From CAYXUW01 sp964468375 (GTDB lineage Bacteria; Planctomycetota; Phycisphaerae; Sedimentisphaerales; Anaerobacaceae), in the NCBI GenBank assembly GCA_964468375.1, contig CAYXUW010000051.1:1-16647 (forward strand): a stretch of 16,647 nt of DNA, read 5' to 3'. Under the pieces are notes generated by a model. That model did no database searches. It had not been told where the DNA came from and worked only from the letters and a program-made list of their open reading frames with translations. The number at the start of each line of letters is the position of its first letter. The stretch's first letter is position 1. Position numbers and translations under genes: made by a program. Below, piece after piece: positions 5,522-13,324 of the stretch.

Positions 5522-6808
5522 ATGTGTGCAGCAAAAACACAATCAGACCTTGAGCGTCAGCTTCGTATGTTTGTAAAAAAGGATTTTTCTCCGCACTTTA
5601 ATCAGCTTGAAGGCGGATTTGCGACCAATTCCCTGTGGGAAAAGTTAAAACGCCTCGGCACCCAATTGTGGCTGGATTCAGGCAACATCGCCGAGATAGG
5701 GAAGTTTTGGACGAAAGAATTTTCTGCGGTGACGGTCAACAATACTCTTTTGAACAAGGAGATACAGGCCGGCCGCTACGATTCGCTGATTCCAGAAGTC
5801 GGCAGCATCCTGGATTCTTACTCACATCTCAGCGAACAGGAAAAAATGCTGGAGTTTTCGTTTGTTCTTAATGTATGGCATGGGCTGAGACTGGTCGAAA
5901 AGTTCGATGCTTATGTGTCTTTGGAGGAGCATACCGGCATAGCTAATGATGTTGAGCAGGCAGTAGCTTATGCCAAGAGGATTTACGAGGTTTGCCCGGA
6001 AAGGTTTTTTGTCAAAATCCCATTTGCCCCAGCCGGTCTTCTTGCAACGCGCAGGCTTTCCGCCGAGGGCGTAGCTGTCAATCATACTCTCGGCTTCTCC
6101 GCCCGGCAGAATTACCTGATAGCCCGCATAGGCAAGCCTGCATATGTAAATGTGTTTTTAGGCCGGCTGAACAGTTTCATTGCGGACAACAAACTCGGCG
6201 ACGGTTCTTACGTAGGCGAGAAGGCAACTCTTGCCTCACAAAAGTCGGTTAAGAAATTACGTAATGAAAACCTTACAAACTCTCTTCAAATAGGTGCGAG
6301 TTTTCGTAACGGCCGTCAGGTTTTCGATTTGGCGGGTATAGATGTTATGACGGTTCCGCCTAAGGTCGCTGGCGAATTTCTTGAGCTGAAAATAAATGTC
6401 GATGAGATTGGGGACAAAACAGCACAGGAGTATACGGAAGGCATAAACGACGGCGTCAGCCGTGACGCGATCCGGCTGGATACCTTGTGGGCGGTTGACG
6501 ATACGCTGGTTTCCTGCGTGAGCGAGCTTGAGAAAGAAAATCTCGATAGTTTTACTTCCGGTGACCTTGTTGATTTTTTCAAGGAGCATAACTGTGCCGA
6601 TTTGCTTGTCGAATGGGGCGATTCTCAAATCGAGACCAGTTTGCAAGAGGGGAAAATTCCTAATATTTCTAACTGGAAAGATGCGCTGGAGAGCAAAGAA
6701 ATCGGACTCGATAGCCTGATGAATTTAGCCGGTTTGAATAGTTTCCGCAGCGACCAGGGCGCGACGGATGAGCGCATTAAGAAGCTGCTTGGCCGCAGCG
6801 GAAAATGA
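5522..6808 (+). CDS. Transaldolase-family protein with a long C-terminal extension
   Basis: Transaldolase moves a dihydroxyacetone unit between sugar phosphates through a Schiff base on a lysine. This 428-residue protein shows the fold's landmarks in order: LWLDSGN (49-55), VTVNNT (70-75), FFVKIPF (162-168) with K165 as the likely Schiff-base lysine, VNHTLGFSARQ (186-196), VFLGRLN (211-217), ASFRNGRQ (259-266) and DVMTVPP (274-280). Compared with TalB, the serine before the VGR motif is replaced (NVFLGR). A ~140-residue C-terminal tail (from about 290) has no counterpart in the ~317-residue classical enzyme. Substrate specificity is therefore uncertain. It lies 53 bases before phosphoketolase, with which transaldolase cooperates in the bifid shunt. 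The start is ATG 5522 on ribosome-site evidence. Confidence 0.85.
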   Translation: MCAAKTQSDLERQLRMFVKKDFSPHFNQLEGGFATNSLWEKLKRLGTQLWLDSGNIAEIGKFWTKEFSAVTVNNTLLNKEIQAGRYDSLIPEVGSILDSYSHLSEQEKMLEFSFVLNVWHGLRLVEKFDAYVSLEEHTGIANDVEQAVAYAKRIYEVCPERFFVKIPFAPAGLLATRRLSAEGVAVNHTLGFSARQNYLIARIGKPAYVNVFLGRLNSFIADNKLGDGSYVGEKATLASQKSVKKLRNENLTNSLQIGASFRNGRQVFDLAGIDVMTVPPKVAGEFLELKINVDEIGDKTAQEYTEGINDGVSRDAIRLDTLWAVDDTLVSCVSELEKENLDSFTSGDLVDFFKEHNCADLLVEWGDSQIETSLQEGKIPNISNWKDALESKEIGLDSLMNLAGLNSFRSDQGATDERIKKLLGRSGK

Positions 6809-6861
6809 CTACGTTCTATGTGCTGCAACTTTTTTGCTTCAGTATTTAAGGAGGCACTAAA

Positions 6862-9234
6862 ATGGAAAAGGTTCTTTCTGCTAAAGAGCTCAAATTGATG
6901 GATGCCTACTGGCGTGCGGCTAATTATTTATCGGTTGGTCAGATTTACCTTTATGATAATCCGCTGCTTGAAAGACAGCTTCGGCTCAGGGATATCAAGC
7001 CGCGTCTTTTGGGGCATTGGGGGACTTCGCCCGGGCTGAATTTTATTTACGTTCACCTTAACCGGGTCATAAAGAAATATGATTTGAATATGATTTATAT
7101 AACAGGACCGGGTCACGGTGGACCTGCGCTAGTTGCCAACACGTATTTGGAGGGTACGTACAGCGAAATATACCCGAATATCACCCAGGACGCAGAAGGC
7201 ATGCGGAAGTTATTCAAGCAGTTTTCTTTTCCGGGCGGCGTGCCGAGTCATGCCGCGCCTGAGACGCCCGGGTCAATCCACGAAGGAGGCGAGCTTGGTT
7301 ATTCGATTTCTCATGCTTTTGGGGCCGCCTTTGATAATCCTGACCTTATAGTAGCTTGTGTTGTGGGTGACGGAGAGGCCGAAACCGGGCCTTTGGCAAC
7401 GGCTTGGCATTCGGATAAATTTCTTAATCCTGCGCGCGATGGAGCAGTCATACCTATACTGCATTTAAACGGTTATAAAATTGCCAATCCGACGTTACTT
7501 GCCCGCATCAGCCATAAGGAATTGAGGGACTTGTTTGTCGGCTATGGCTATAAGCCATATTTTGTAGAGGGTTCAAAGCCGAAAGAGATGCACGAAAAGA
7601 TGGCGGAGACGCTGGATAAGATAGTCAATGAGATTAAGAATATACAGCAGCGTGCCCGGAGACGAGGACCGGTTAATCGGCCTCAATGGCCTATGATTGT
7701 GCTGCGAAGCCCGAAGGGTTGGACCGGACCTAAAGAGGTTGACGGCTTAAAAACAGAGGGCTTTTGGCGGTCTCATCAAGTTCCATTAGCCGAGCTTAAA
7801 ACCAAACCCAAACACATCAAGATGCTCGAAAAGTGGATGAAAAGTTACAAACCCGAAGAGCTTTTTGACGAAAACGGCAGATTGCTTGCGGAGCTGAGCG
7901 ACCTTGCACCCAAAGGGTTCAGGCGGATGGGTGCGAATCCTCACGCTAATGGAGGGTTGTTGCTCAAAGACCTCAAGATGCCGGATTTTCGCGATTATGC
8001 TGTTGATGTGCCGGCACCGGGCAAGGTTACCGCGGAGGCGACCCGAATTATGGGAGCGCTTCTGCGCGACGTTATGAAGCTTAATAAAGATAGAAATAAC
8101 TTCAGAGTCTTCGGCCCGGACGAAACAGCTTCGAATCGTCTTTCTGAGCTTTTTAGTGTTACCAATAGGACGTGGATGGAAGAAAGAATACCTGAAGACG
8201 ACCATCTGTCCGCCGATGGGCGCGTTATGGAAATCTTAAGTGAGCATACCTGTCAGGGCTGGCTGGAGGGTTACCTGCTGACGGGCAGGCACGGCCTGTT
8301 TTCCTGTTATGAGGCGTTCATTCACATTATCGATTCGATGTTTAATCAGCACGCGAAATGGCTTAAGGTGACGAGCAAGGAAATCCCCTGGAGGCGGCCG
8401 ATTGCATCGCTAAATTACCTTTTAACCTCGCACGTCTGGAGGCAGGACCATAACGGATTCAGCCATCAGGACCCCGGGTTCATCGACCACGTTGTGAATA
8501 AAAAGGCGGACATCGTAAGGGTGTATTTTCCACCTGATGCTAATACGTTGCTGTCTGTGGCCGACCATTGCCTGAGGAGCCGTGATTATGTGAACGTTAT
8601 AGTCGCGGGCAAACAGCCCAATCCACAGTGGCTTAATATGGACGAGGCAGTGAAGCACTGCACCTCCGGCATCGGTATCTGGGAGTGGGCAAGCAATGAC
8701 AGGGGCGGAGAGCCCGATGTTGTGATGGCCTGCTGCGGCGATATACCCACGATTGAGATGCTTGCCGCAGTTAGTATCCTAAGAGATTTCATCCCCGACC
8801 TGAAGATGCGTGTAGTAAATGTTGTCGACCTTATGACGCTTCAGCCGAAAGAAGAGCATCCGCACGGTCTTTCTGATTACGAATTCGATACGCTTTTTAC
8901 GACGGACAAACCCGTTATATTCGCCTATCATGGATACCCTTGGCTCATACACAGATTGATTTATCGCAGAACCAACCATAATAATATTCATGTTCGGGGG
9001 TATAAAGAAGAAGGCACTACTACCACGCCTTTTGATATGCTTGTCCGCAACAACCTTGACCGTTATGACCTTGTTGCCGATGTTGTTAACCGTGTCCCAA
9101 AGCTGGGCTATATGGCCGCCTACACGAGACAATTTGTTCGCGATAAGTTAATCGAGCATAAACAGTATATCGTCAAACACGGTGAGGATATGCCCGATAT
9201 TCGTGACTGGAAATGGAAGCAGAAGAAGCGATGA
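6862..9234 (+). CDS. xfp: Phosphoketolase (xylulose-5-phosphate / fructose-6-phosphate)
   Basis: A thiamine diphosphate enzyme that splits xylulose-5-P (and often fructose-6-P) with phosphate to give acetyl phosphate plus glyceraldehyde-3-P or erythrose-4-P. The 790 residues match the family. Motifs: GHWGTSPG (51-58), TGPGHGGP (81-88), GGVPSHAAPETPGSIHEGGE (125-144), the TPP site GDGEAETGPLA (169-179) and NPT (209-211). Later come FGPDETASNRL (419-429) and HTCQGWLEGY in the pyrimidine half, then SHVWRQDHNGFSHQDPG. Whether it uses X5P only or also F6P cannot be read from sequence. AAGGAGG (6848-6854) lies seven bases before the ATG. The stop codon overlaps the acetate kinase start (ATGA, 9231-9234), so the product acetyl phosphate passes to a co-translated partner. 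Confidence 0.97.
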   Translation: MEKVLSAKELKLMDAYWRAANYLSVGQIYLYDNPLLERQLRLRDIKPRLLGHWGTSPGLNFIYVHLNRVIKKYDLNMIYITGPGHGGPALVANTYLEGTYSEIYPNITQDAEGMRKLFKQFSFPGGVPSHAAPETPGSIHEGGELGYSISHAFGAAFDNPDLIVACVVGDGEAETGPLATAWHSDKFLNPARDGAVIPILHLNGYKIANPTLLARISHKELRDLFVGYGYKPYFVEGSKPKEMHEKMAETLDKIVNEIKNIQQRARRRGPVNRPQWPMIVLRSPKGWTGPKEVDGLKTEGFWRSHQVPLAELKTKPKHIKMLEKWMKSYKPEELFDENGRLLAELSDLAPKGFRRMGANPHANGGLLLKDLKMPDFRDYAVDVPAPGKVTAEATRIMGALLRDVMKLNKDRNNFRVFGPDETASNRLSELFSVTNRTWMEERIPEDDHLSADGRVMEILSEHTCQGWLEGYLLTGRHGLFSCYEAFIHIIDSMFNQHAKWLKVTSKEIPWRRPIASLNYLLTSHVWRQDHNGFSHQDPGFIDHVVNKKADIVRVYFPPDANTLLSVADHCLRSRDYVNVIVAGKQPNPQWLNMDEAVKHCTSGIGIWEWASNDRGGEPDVVMACCGDIPTIEMLAAVSILRDFIPDLKMRVVNVVDLMTLQPKEEHPHGLSDYEFDTLFTTDKPVIFAYHGYPWLIHRLIYRRTNHNNIHVRGYKEEGTTTTPFDMLVRNNLDRYDLVADVVNRVPKLGYMAAYTRQFVRDKLIEHKQYIVKHGEDMPDIRDWKWKQKKR

Positions 9235-10418
9235 AAATACTTTGTGTGAATACCGGCAGTTCTTCGATAAAGTGCTCTTTGTTCGAAATGCCTCAGTCGC
9301 AGCTCTTAATGAAAGGTAAAATTGAGCGTATAGGTCAAAATCCTTCTTCGGTTTCTTTTGAATTCGGCCAGACCAAACGCACTTTGGAGTGCGATATAAA
9401 CGATTATCAACAGGGGATAGAGTTGTTTCTTAGTCTGCTGACTAAAGAAGAAAATCAAGTGCTGGCGAGCACGGACGAGATAGAAGCTATTGGCCACAGG
9501 GTAGTTCACGGCGGCGGCGAGTTTTCTAAGGCGGTACTTGTCGATGATGAGGTGATGGAACTTATAAGAAAATATGCTGAGTTTGCCCCATTACATGGTT
9601 TTGCCAACATAGCGGCTATTAAGTCGTGCCAGCGATTGCTGCCTAAAAGCCATAATGTCGCTGTATTTGACACTGCTTTGTATCGAACAATTCCGCCGAA
9701 GGCCTATCTTTACGCGCTCCCTATTGAAATGTATGAAAAGCGAGGGATTCGCAGATACGGTTTTCACGGTATCAATCATCGCTATGTGGCTAAAGAGGCA
9801 TCTCGCCTGATTGGTAAAAAGCTTGAGCAGTTGAGGATAATCACTTGTCATCTTGGCAGCGGGGCTTCTGTTACAGCATTCAGTAAAGGCAGGGCTGTAG
9901 ATACTTCAATGGGATTTACTCCTCTTGAGGGCCTGGTTATGGGGACGCGCTGCGGCGATATAGACCCCGGCGCTCTTATTTATATTTTGAGACATTTGAA
10001 GCTGGATGCGTCCGGGCTTGAAGAGATGCTCGATAAAGACAGCGGCCTAAAAGGGCTTTGCGGCAAAAACGATATGCGGGATGTTATCATCTCGGCAGAG
10101 GAAGGAGACGAGACGGCAGGGAATGCTCTTGATGTGTTTGCATATCGCGTCCAGAAATACATTGGAGCATATATGGTTGTTCTCGGAGGCATTGATGCGG
10201 TGGTGTTCACGGGCGGGATGGGCGAAAACAGCCCGGCGATTCGCAAGAAAATTCTCGATGTCTTCGGATATCAGAAAATCAAAGTCGACGAAGAGAAAAA
10301 TCAGGTCAACACCTCGATATTTTCAACGGTGGATTCTTCAGTTTGTGCAATGACCATTCCGGCTAATGAAGAACTTGAGATTGCTCGTGAGACATTTGAG
10401 CTTATCGGGGGCAGTTAG
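9231..10418 (+). CDS. ackA: Acetate kinase
   Basis: It converts acetyl phosphate and ADP to acetate and ATP, the energy-yielding end of the phosphoketolase route; it can also run in reverse. The 395 residues match the family. Motifs: VNTGSSSIK (6-14), GHRVVHGG (88-95, substrate Arg90), FDTALYRTIP (146-155, catalytic Asp147), RRYGFHG (174-180, His179), HLGSGAS (207-213), GTRCGDIDPG (238-247, Arg240) and FTGGMGEN (326-333). PANEELEIARE near the end carries the late conserved Glu. I chose ATG 9231 over the upstream in-frame ATG 9213. The former begins the family's MKILCVNTG and overlaps the phosphoketolase stop by four bases; the latter would add a six-residue leader inside the neighbouring gene. 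The stop (10416-10418) overlaps that of convergent rpmA. Confidence 0.97.
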   Translation: MKILCVNTGSSSIKCSLFEMPQSQLLMKGKIERIGQNPSSVSFEFGQTKRTLECDINDYQQGIELFLSLLTKEENQVLASTDEIEAIGHRVVHGGGEFSKAVLVDDEVMELIRKYAEFAPLHGFANIAAIKSCQRLLPKSHNVAVFDTALYRTIPPKAYLYALPIEMYEKRGIRRYGFHGINHRYVAKEASRLIGKKLEQLRIITCHLGSGASVTAFSKGRAVDTSMGFTPLEGLVMGTRCGDIDPGALIYILRHLKLDASGLEEMLDKDSGLKGLCGKNDMRDVIISAEEGDETAGNALDVFAYRVQKYIGAYMVVLGGIDAVVFTGGMGENSPAIRKKILDVFGYQKIKVDEEKNQVNTSIFSTVDSSVCAMTIPANEELEIARETFELIGGS

Positions 10419-10648
10419 ATGACGTGGATTTTTCGGCCTTGGAATCGAACTGTTCCGTCCGAAGTCGCGAATAAAGTATAGTCTCTGCCCATACCTACAT
10501 TCGAGCCCGGGAAGAATTTCGTTCCGCACTGCCGGACGAGGATAGAACCGGCCTTTACAGCTTCACCGCCAAACAGCTTTACACCCCTGTACTGGGCGTT
10601 GCTGTCTCTGCCGTTTCTTGAAGAGCCCTGTCCTTTTTTATGTGCCAT
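10415..10648 (-). CDS. rpmA: 50S ribosomal protein bL27
   Basis: A 77-residue large-subunit protein at the peptidyl-transferase centre; its flexible N-terminus reaches toward the tRNA acceptor ends. The start MAHKKGQGSSRNGRDSN and core GVKLFGGEAVKAGSILVRQ are typical. Family members are usually around 85 residues, so the C-terminus is slightly short (ends RFQGRKIHVI). There is no cleavable Firmicutes-style leader. The ribosome site AAAGGT lies eight bases before the ATG, and a near-consensus promoter sits at 10685-10713. The usual neighbours rplU and obg are not adjacent. Its stop (TAA on minus, 10417-10415) overlaps the ackA stop, with no visible terminator between the two convergent genes. 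Confidence 0.97.
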   Translation of the reverse strand: MAHKKGQGSSRNGRDSNAQYRGVKLFGGEAVKAGSILVRQCGTKFFPGSNVGMGRDYTLFATSDGTVRFQGRKIHVI

Positions 10649-10684
10649 AGGTCTTTACCTTTGCCAAGTTTTAGCTGAACCCGC

Positions 10685-10713
10685 ATTCTAACCTCTTTAT
10701 TAGGTGTTGTCCA
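10685..10713 (-). promoter_or_regulatory. Near-consensus sigma-70 promoter for rpmA
   Basis: Minus strand: -35 TGGACA (10713-10708, 5 of 6), spacer exactly 17 bases, -10 TAGAAT (10690-10685, 5 of 6). The predicted leader is about 30 bases and includes the AAAGGT ribosome site. It is the best promoter in the window, fitting a highly expressed ribosomal protein. Confidence 0.75.
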
Positions 10714-10752
10714 GAGAAATTTTTTAGATTTTCCCCAGGGAGTGTTTAGCGG

Positions 10753-11436
10753 TTATTCTGCCTGCAAGATGGCTTTGATTGCGCCCAGTGATAACAGGCC
10801 TTCTGTAGCCAGCTTTATTTTGCCTTCGGGGTCTATAAAAAAGCTGCATGGTATGCTTCTTACCTGGCTGTAGGGCTCCGGCATATTATCTGTGCCTGTA
10901 GTAAGGATGGTGTAGTTGATTTTTTTGTCGGCGACAAATTGTTTAACAAGGGCGGGGTTCTCGTTCGATATGGCCAGCATTATCAACTCATTTTTACTGA
11001 TGATGTTTCGCAGTGCGATTAGATGCGGGATTTCCACTATGCAGGGGCCGCACCAGGTTGCCCAGAAGATAATCATAACGTTTTTGCCTCTGTAATCGTT
11101 TAATTTGTGCTCTTTGCCGTTGATATCAGTCAGGGCAAAGTCAGGCGCCTTTCGGCCGAACCACGAGGTGTAAGCAGGTCCCCAGGTTTTTGCCGCTTTG
11201 ATAACATCATTTAAGCTTGGTTTGTAGCCGGTATTGAGTTCTATGGTTGTTTTTGTAGGCTCTTTTTTGTTTTCGGCAAGTGGAATAGATGGCAAATGTT
11301 CATGGCGGTGGTGTTCTGTTTGGCGCTGCGGCTCGGTTGTGGAGAATTCAACTTTCCGTATTACTAATACAGCGAGCGCAATTACAGCAACAAAAACTGC
11401 CAGTGTGACAGCAACTTGTTTTTTTTTATCAGGCAT
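10753..11436 (-). CDS. Membrane-anchored TlpA/ResA-like thioredoxin-family protein
   Basis: A 227-residue protein with one N-terminal membrane segment (about 8-27, after MPDKKK), a hydrophilic linker, and a thioredoxin-like domain outside the membrane (about 95-227). The redox site is WCGPC (128-132); the cis-proline is in SIPCSFFID (194-202, P196). RKAPDFALTDINGKEHKLND is the usual redoxin/AhpC-TSA opening. Such proteins reduce disulphides outside the cytoplasmic membrane, often for cytochrome c maturation or protein repair, but no cytochrome gene is nearby to tell which. The linker contains a histidine-rich run (EHHRHEH, 41-47) that could bind metal. Start: ATG 11436 has AGGAGA (11450-11445) eight bases upstream; an upstream TTG at 11454 would add six residues and swallow that site. 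It is divergent from the antiporter genes. Confidence 0.9.
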   Translation of the reverse strand: MPDKKKQVAVTLAVFVAVIALAVLVIRKVEFSTTEPQRQTEHHRHEHLPSIPLAENKKEPTKTTIELNTGYKPSLNDVIKAAKTWGPAYTSWFGRKAPDFALTDINGKEHKLNDYRGKNVMIIFWATWCGPCIVEIPHLIALRNIISKNELIMLAISNENPALVKQFVADKKINYTILTTGTDNMPEPYSQVRSIPCSFFIDPEGKIKLATEGLLSLGAIKAILQAE

Positions 11437-11444
11437 TTCTTGTT

Positions 11445-11450
11445 TCTCCT
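11445..11450 (-). promoter_or_regulatory. Ribosome-binding site that fixes the TlpA-like start
   Basis: Minus-strand AGGAGA sits eight bases before ATG 11436. It would be inside the coding region if the upstream TTG at 11454 were the start. A -10-like TATAGT (11481-11476) lies further upstream with only a weak -35 match. Confidence 0.6.
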
Positions 11451-11551
11451 GCAATTGTCGGTAAACGAACTCACTACTATACTTTAATTTTGCTGCTGCA
11501 TAAAGCCCCTGTTGACAAATTTTTGGTTTGCGTGAAAAGAGTTGAAATCGT

Positions 11552-11579
11552 TTGACAAAATGGATTTTGAGGTTAGCAT
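11552..11579 (+). promoter_or_regulatory. Candidate promoter for the antiporter genes
   Basis: Consensus -35 TTGACA (11552-11557) and -10 TAGCAT (11574-11579, 4 of 6) are separated by 16 bases. Another TTGACA at 11512-11517 has no -10 box at the right distance. The predicted start at about 11586 gives a leader of about 55 bases to the preferred ATG at 11643. Confidence 0.5.
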
Positions 11580-11642
11580 AAGCTCTTTTGGAACTAGGTG
11601 GTGGTTCCTGTTTCGGTGGATTTGGAAGGGATTTTTGGGCGA

Positions 11643-13286
11643 ATGAATCTATTGTTTTTTATAGCGATAGCTCTCATATTCGGTTTTCTCGGCGGGAAGA
11701 TTGCCCAGCTTGTAAAGCTGCCGGGCGTAGTCGGTTATCTCATTGCCGGTTTGATATTCGGGCCGTCGTTTCTGAATATTTTTCACGAAGATTTCGTCGA
11801 GAGTATGAATATCTTCGCCAGTTTTGCCCTGTCGCTGGTAGCGTTCACCATTGGCAGCGAGATGAAACGAAGCAGCTTAAAAGAGATGGGCAGAGGGATA
11901 GGCACTGTAATACTTCTGGAGTCATTCGGGGCTTTTTTGCTGGTGGCGGCGGGTGTATATTTTTTAACGGGGAAGTTACACCTGGCTCTTATATTCGGGG
12001 CGATGGCTCCCGCGTCTGCACCGGCGGGAACGGTGGCGGTGTTACAGGAGTGTAAAGCAAAAGGGCGTTTGACTAATGCTCTTTATACGGTCGTCGGCCT
12101 GGATGACGGATTGGCCATAATGATATTTGCAGTTGCTGTAGCGCTGGCGCGTATGGTAATGGGGGAAGGTGTATTATCTATTGGAGGTTTTTTGCGGGGG
12201 CCGATTTTAGAGATAGTCGGCTCTATCGCTCTTGGTTGCATAATAGGGGCTGCGGCCGGGTATTTTATGCGGCGGCTATCGGGCGACGATGCCGTTTTGG
12301 CGACCAGCTTAGGCAGTATTCTTATATGCACGGGAATTGCGGTGCATTTTAATTTGTCTCTTATCCTGGCGAATTTAAGCTTAGGGATGATTTACGTTAA
12401 TCTGTATCCTGCGGTGAATCGGCGGGCTTACCGGACAATAGAATCTGTTATTTTGCCGGTTTACATCGTCTTTTTCTTTTTAGCAGGTGCGCATCTTCAC
12501 ATAAATCTGCTGCCCAGCATGGGCTTTTTGGGTTTGGTGTATGTGCTGGCTAGAGTGGGCGGATTGATGGGCGGTGCTTATTTAGGGGGAGTTTTATCCA
12601 GACAGGTTGCAGTAATTCGAAAGTATCTGGGAATGGGAATACTCTGTCAGGCAGGTGTAGCCATAGGGCTTTCGTTACTGGTGGCGGGCCAGTTTCGCTC
12701 TTTGGGGGAGGAAGGTAAAAATTTAGCTTTGATAGTGGTTAATACTATCGCCGCCACCACAATTATATTTGAGATAATCGGCCCCATAGGGGCAAGGTTT
12801 GCGATTACCAGAGCGGGCGAATTCGGAGCAAACATAACCGAGGACGACCTTATCGAAATGTATAAAGTTCGGGATGTGATGGACACCAAGCTGCCGGTAT
12901 TCAACGCGGGAACTTCGCTGAGTGAAGTTATCAAAGTAGTGAGCGATACCGACGAGCTTTACTATCCGGTTGTTGATAGTGATAACCGGCTTATAGGTTC
13001 TATAACACTGGATGGTATAAGGAAGACTTTTGCAACGCAGGAATTAAACGATTGGCTTGTGGCGCTTGATATTGCTGAGCCGGTTGCTGCCAAAGCAACG
13101 CCGGATATGGCGTTGTCCGATGCGTTCGAGAGATCAAGGCGGCTTGACTTGGAGCACATTCCTGTCACGGCTTCAGGCGAAGAGGACAGATTTGTCGGTG
13201 TTTTGAATTACCGCAGTGCCCGACGAGCGCTTAGTGCTGAAGTATTGTCACGGCAACAGAAAGCTGATAGTATAGCAGGCGGCTAA
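11643..13286 (+). CDS. CPA2-type cation/proton antiporter with C-terminal CBS pair (first of tandem pair)
   Basis: A predicted inner-membrane exchanger of the Na+/H+ (KefB/NapA-like) superfamily, about 390 residues of membrane domain plus a cytoplasmic regulatory tail. N-terminal helices lead to KLPGVVGYLIAGLIFGP (25-41). The crossover stretch is APASAPAGTVAVL (122-134). VGLDDGLAI (151-159) has two adjacent acidic residues (D154, D155), as in electrogenic antiporters. The tail (about 400-547) carries two CBS-like repeats, beginning EDDLIEMYKVRDVMD and with LYYPVVDSDNRLIGSI; such pairs usually bind adenine nucleotides. Ion specificity (Na+ or K+) cannot be told. Start: ATG 11643 (MNLLFFIAI) fits homolog N-termini; the frame stays open upstream to GTG 11598, which would add 15 residues without a better ribosome site. 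It is 38 bases before its paralog. Confidence 0.88.
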   Translation: MNLLFFIAIALIFGFLGGKIAQLVKLPGVVGYLIAGLIFGPSFLNIFHEDFVESMNIFASFALSLVAFTIGSEMKRSSLKEMGRGIGTVILLESFGAFLLVAAGVYFLTGKLHLALIFGAMAPASAPAGTVAVLQECKAKGRLTNALYTVVGLDDGLAIMIFAVAVALARMVMGEGVLSIGGFLRGPILEIVGSIALGCIIGAAAGYFMRRLSGDDAVLATSLGSILICTGIAVHFNLSLILANLSLGMIYVNLYPAVNRRAYRTIESVILPVYIVFFFLAGAHLHINLLPSMGFLGLVYVLARVGGLMGGAYLGGVLSRQVAVIRKYLGMGILCQAGVAIGLSLLVAGQFRSLGEEGKNLALIVVNTIAATTIIFEIIGPIGARFAITRAGEFGANITEDDLIEMYKVRDVMDTKLPVFNAGTSLSEVIKVVSDTDELYYPVVDSDNRLIGSITLDGIRKTFATQELNDWLVALDIAEPVAAKATPDMALSDAFERSRRLDLEHIPVTASGEEDRFVGVLNYRSARRALSAEVLSRQQKADSIAGG

Positions 13287-13324
13287 ATAGCGTAATTTAC
13301 CGAAATCCTGAAGTTGGGACTGCT

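Noticed and set aside
11588..12055. 155-codon plus-strand frame overlapping the first antiporter
   Set aside because: It is an off-frame shadow. The other frame has clear membrane helices and the DD motif; this one is rich in Arg, Gly and Cys without domain features.
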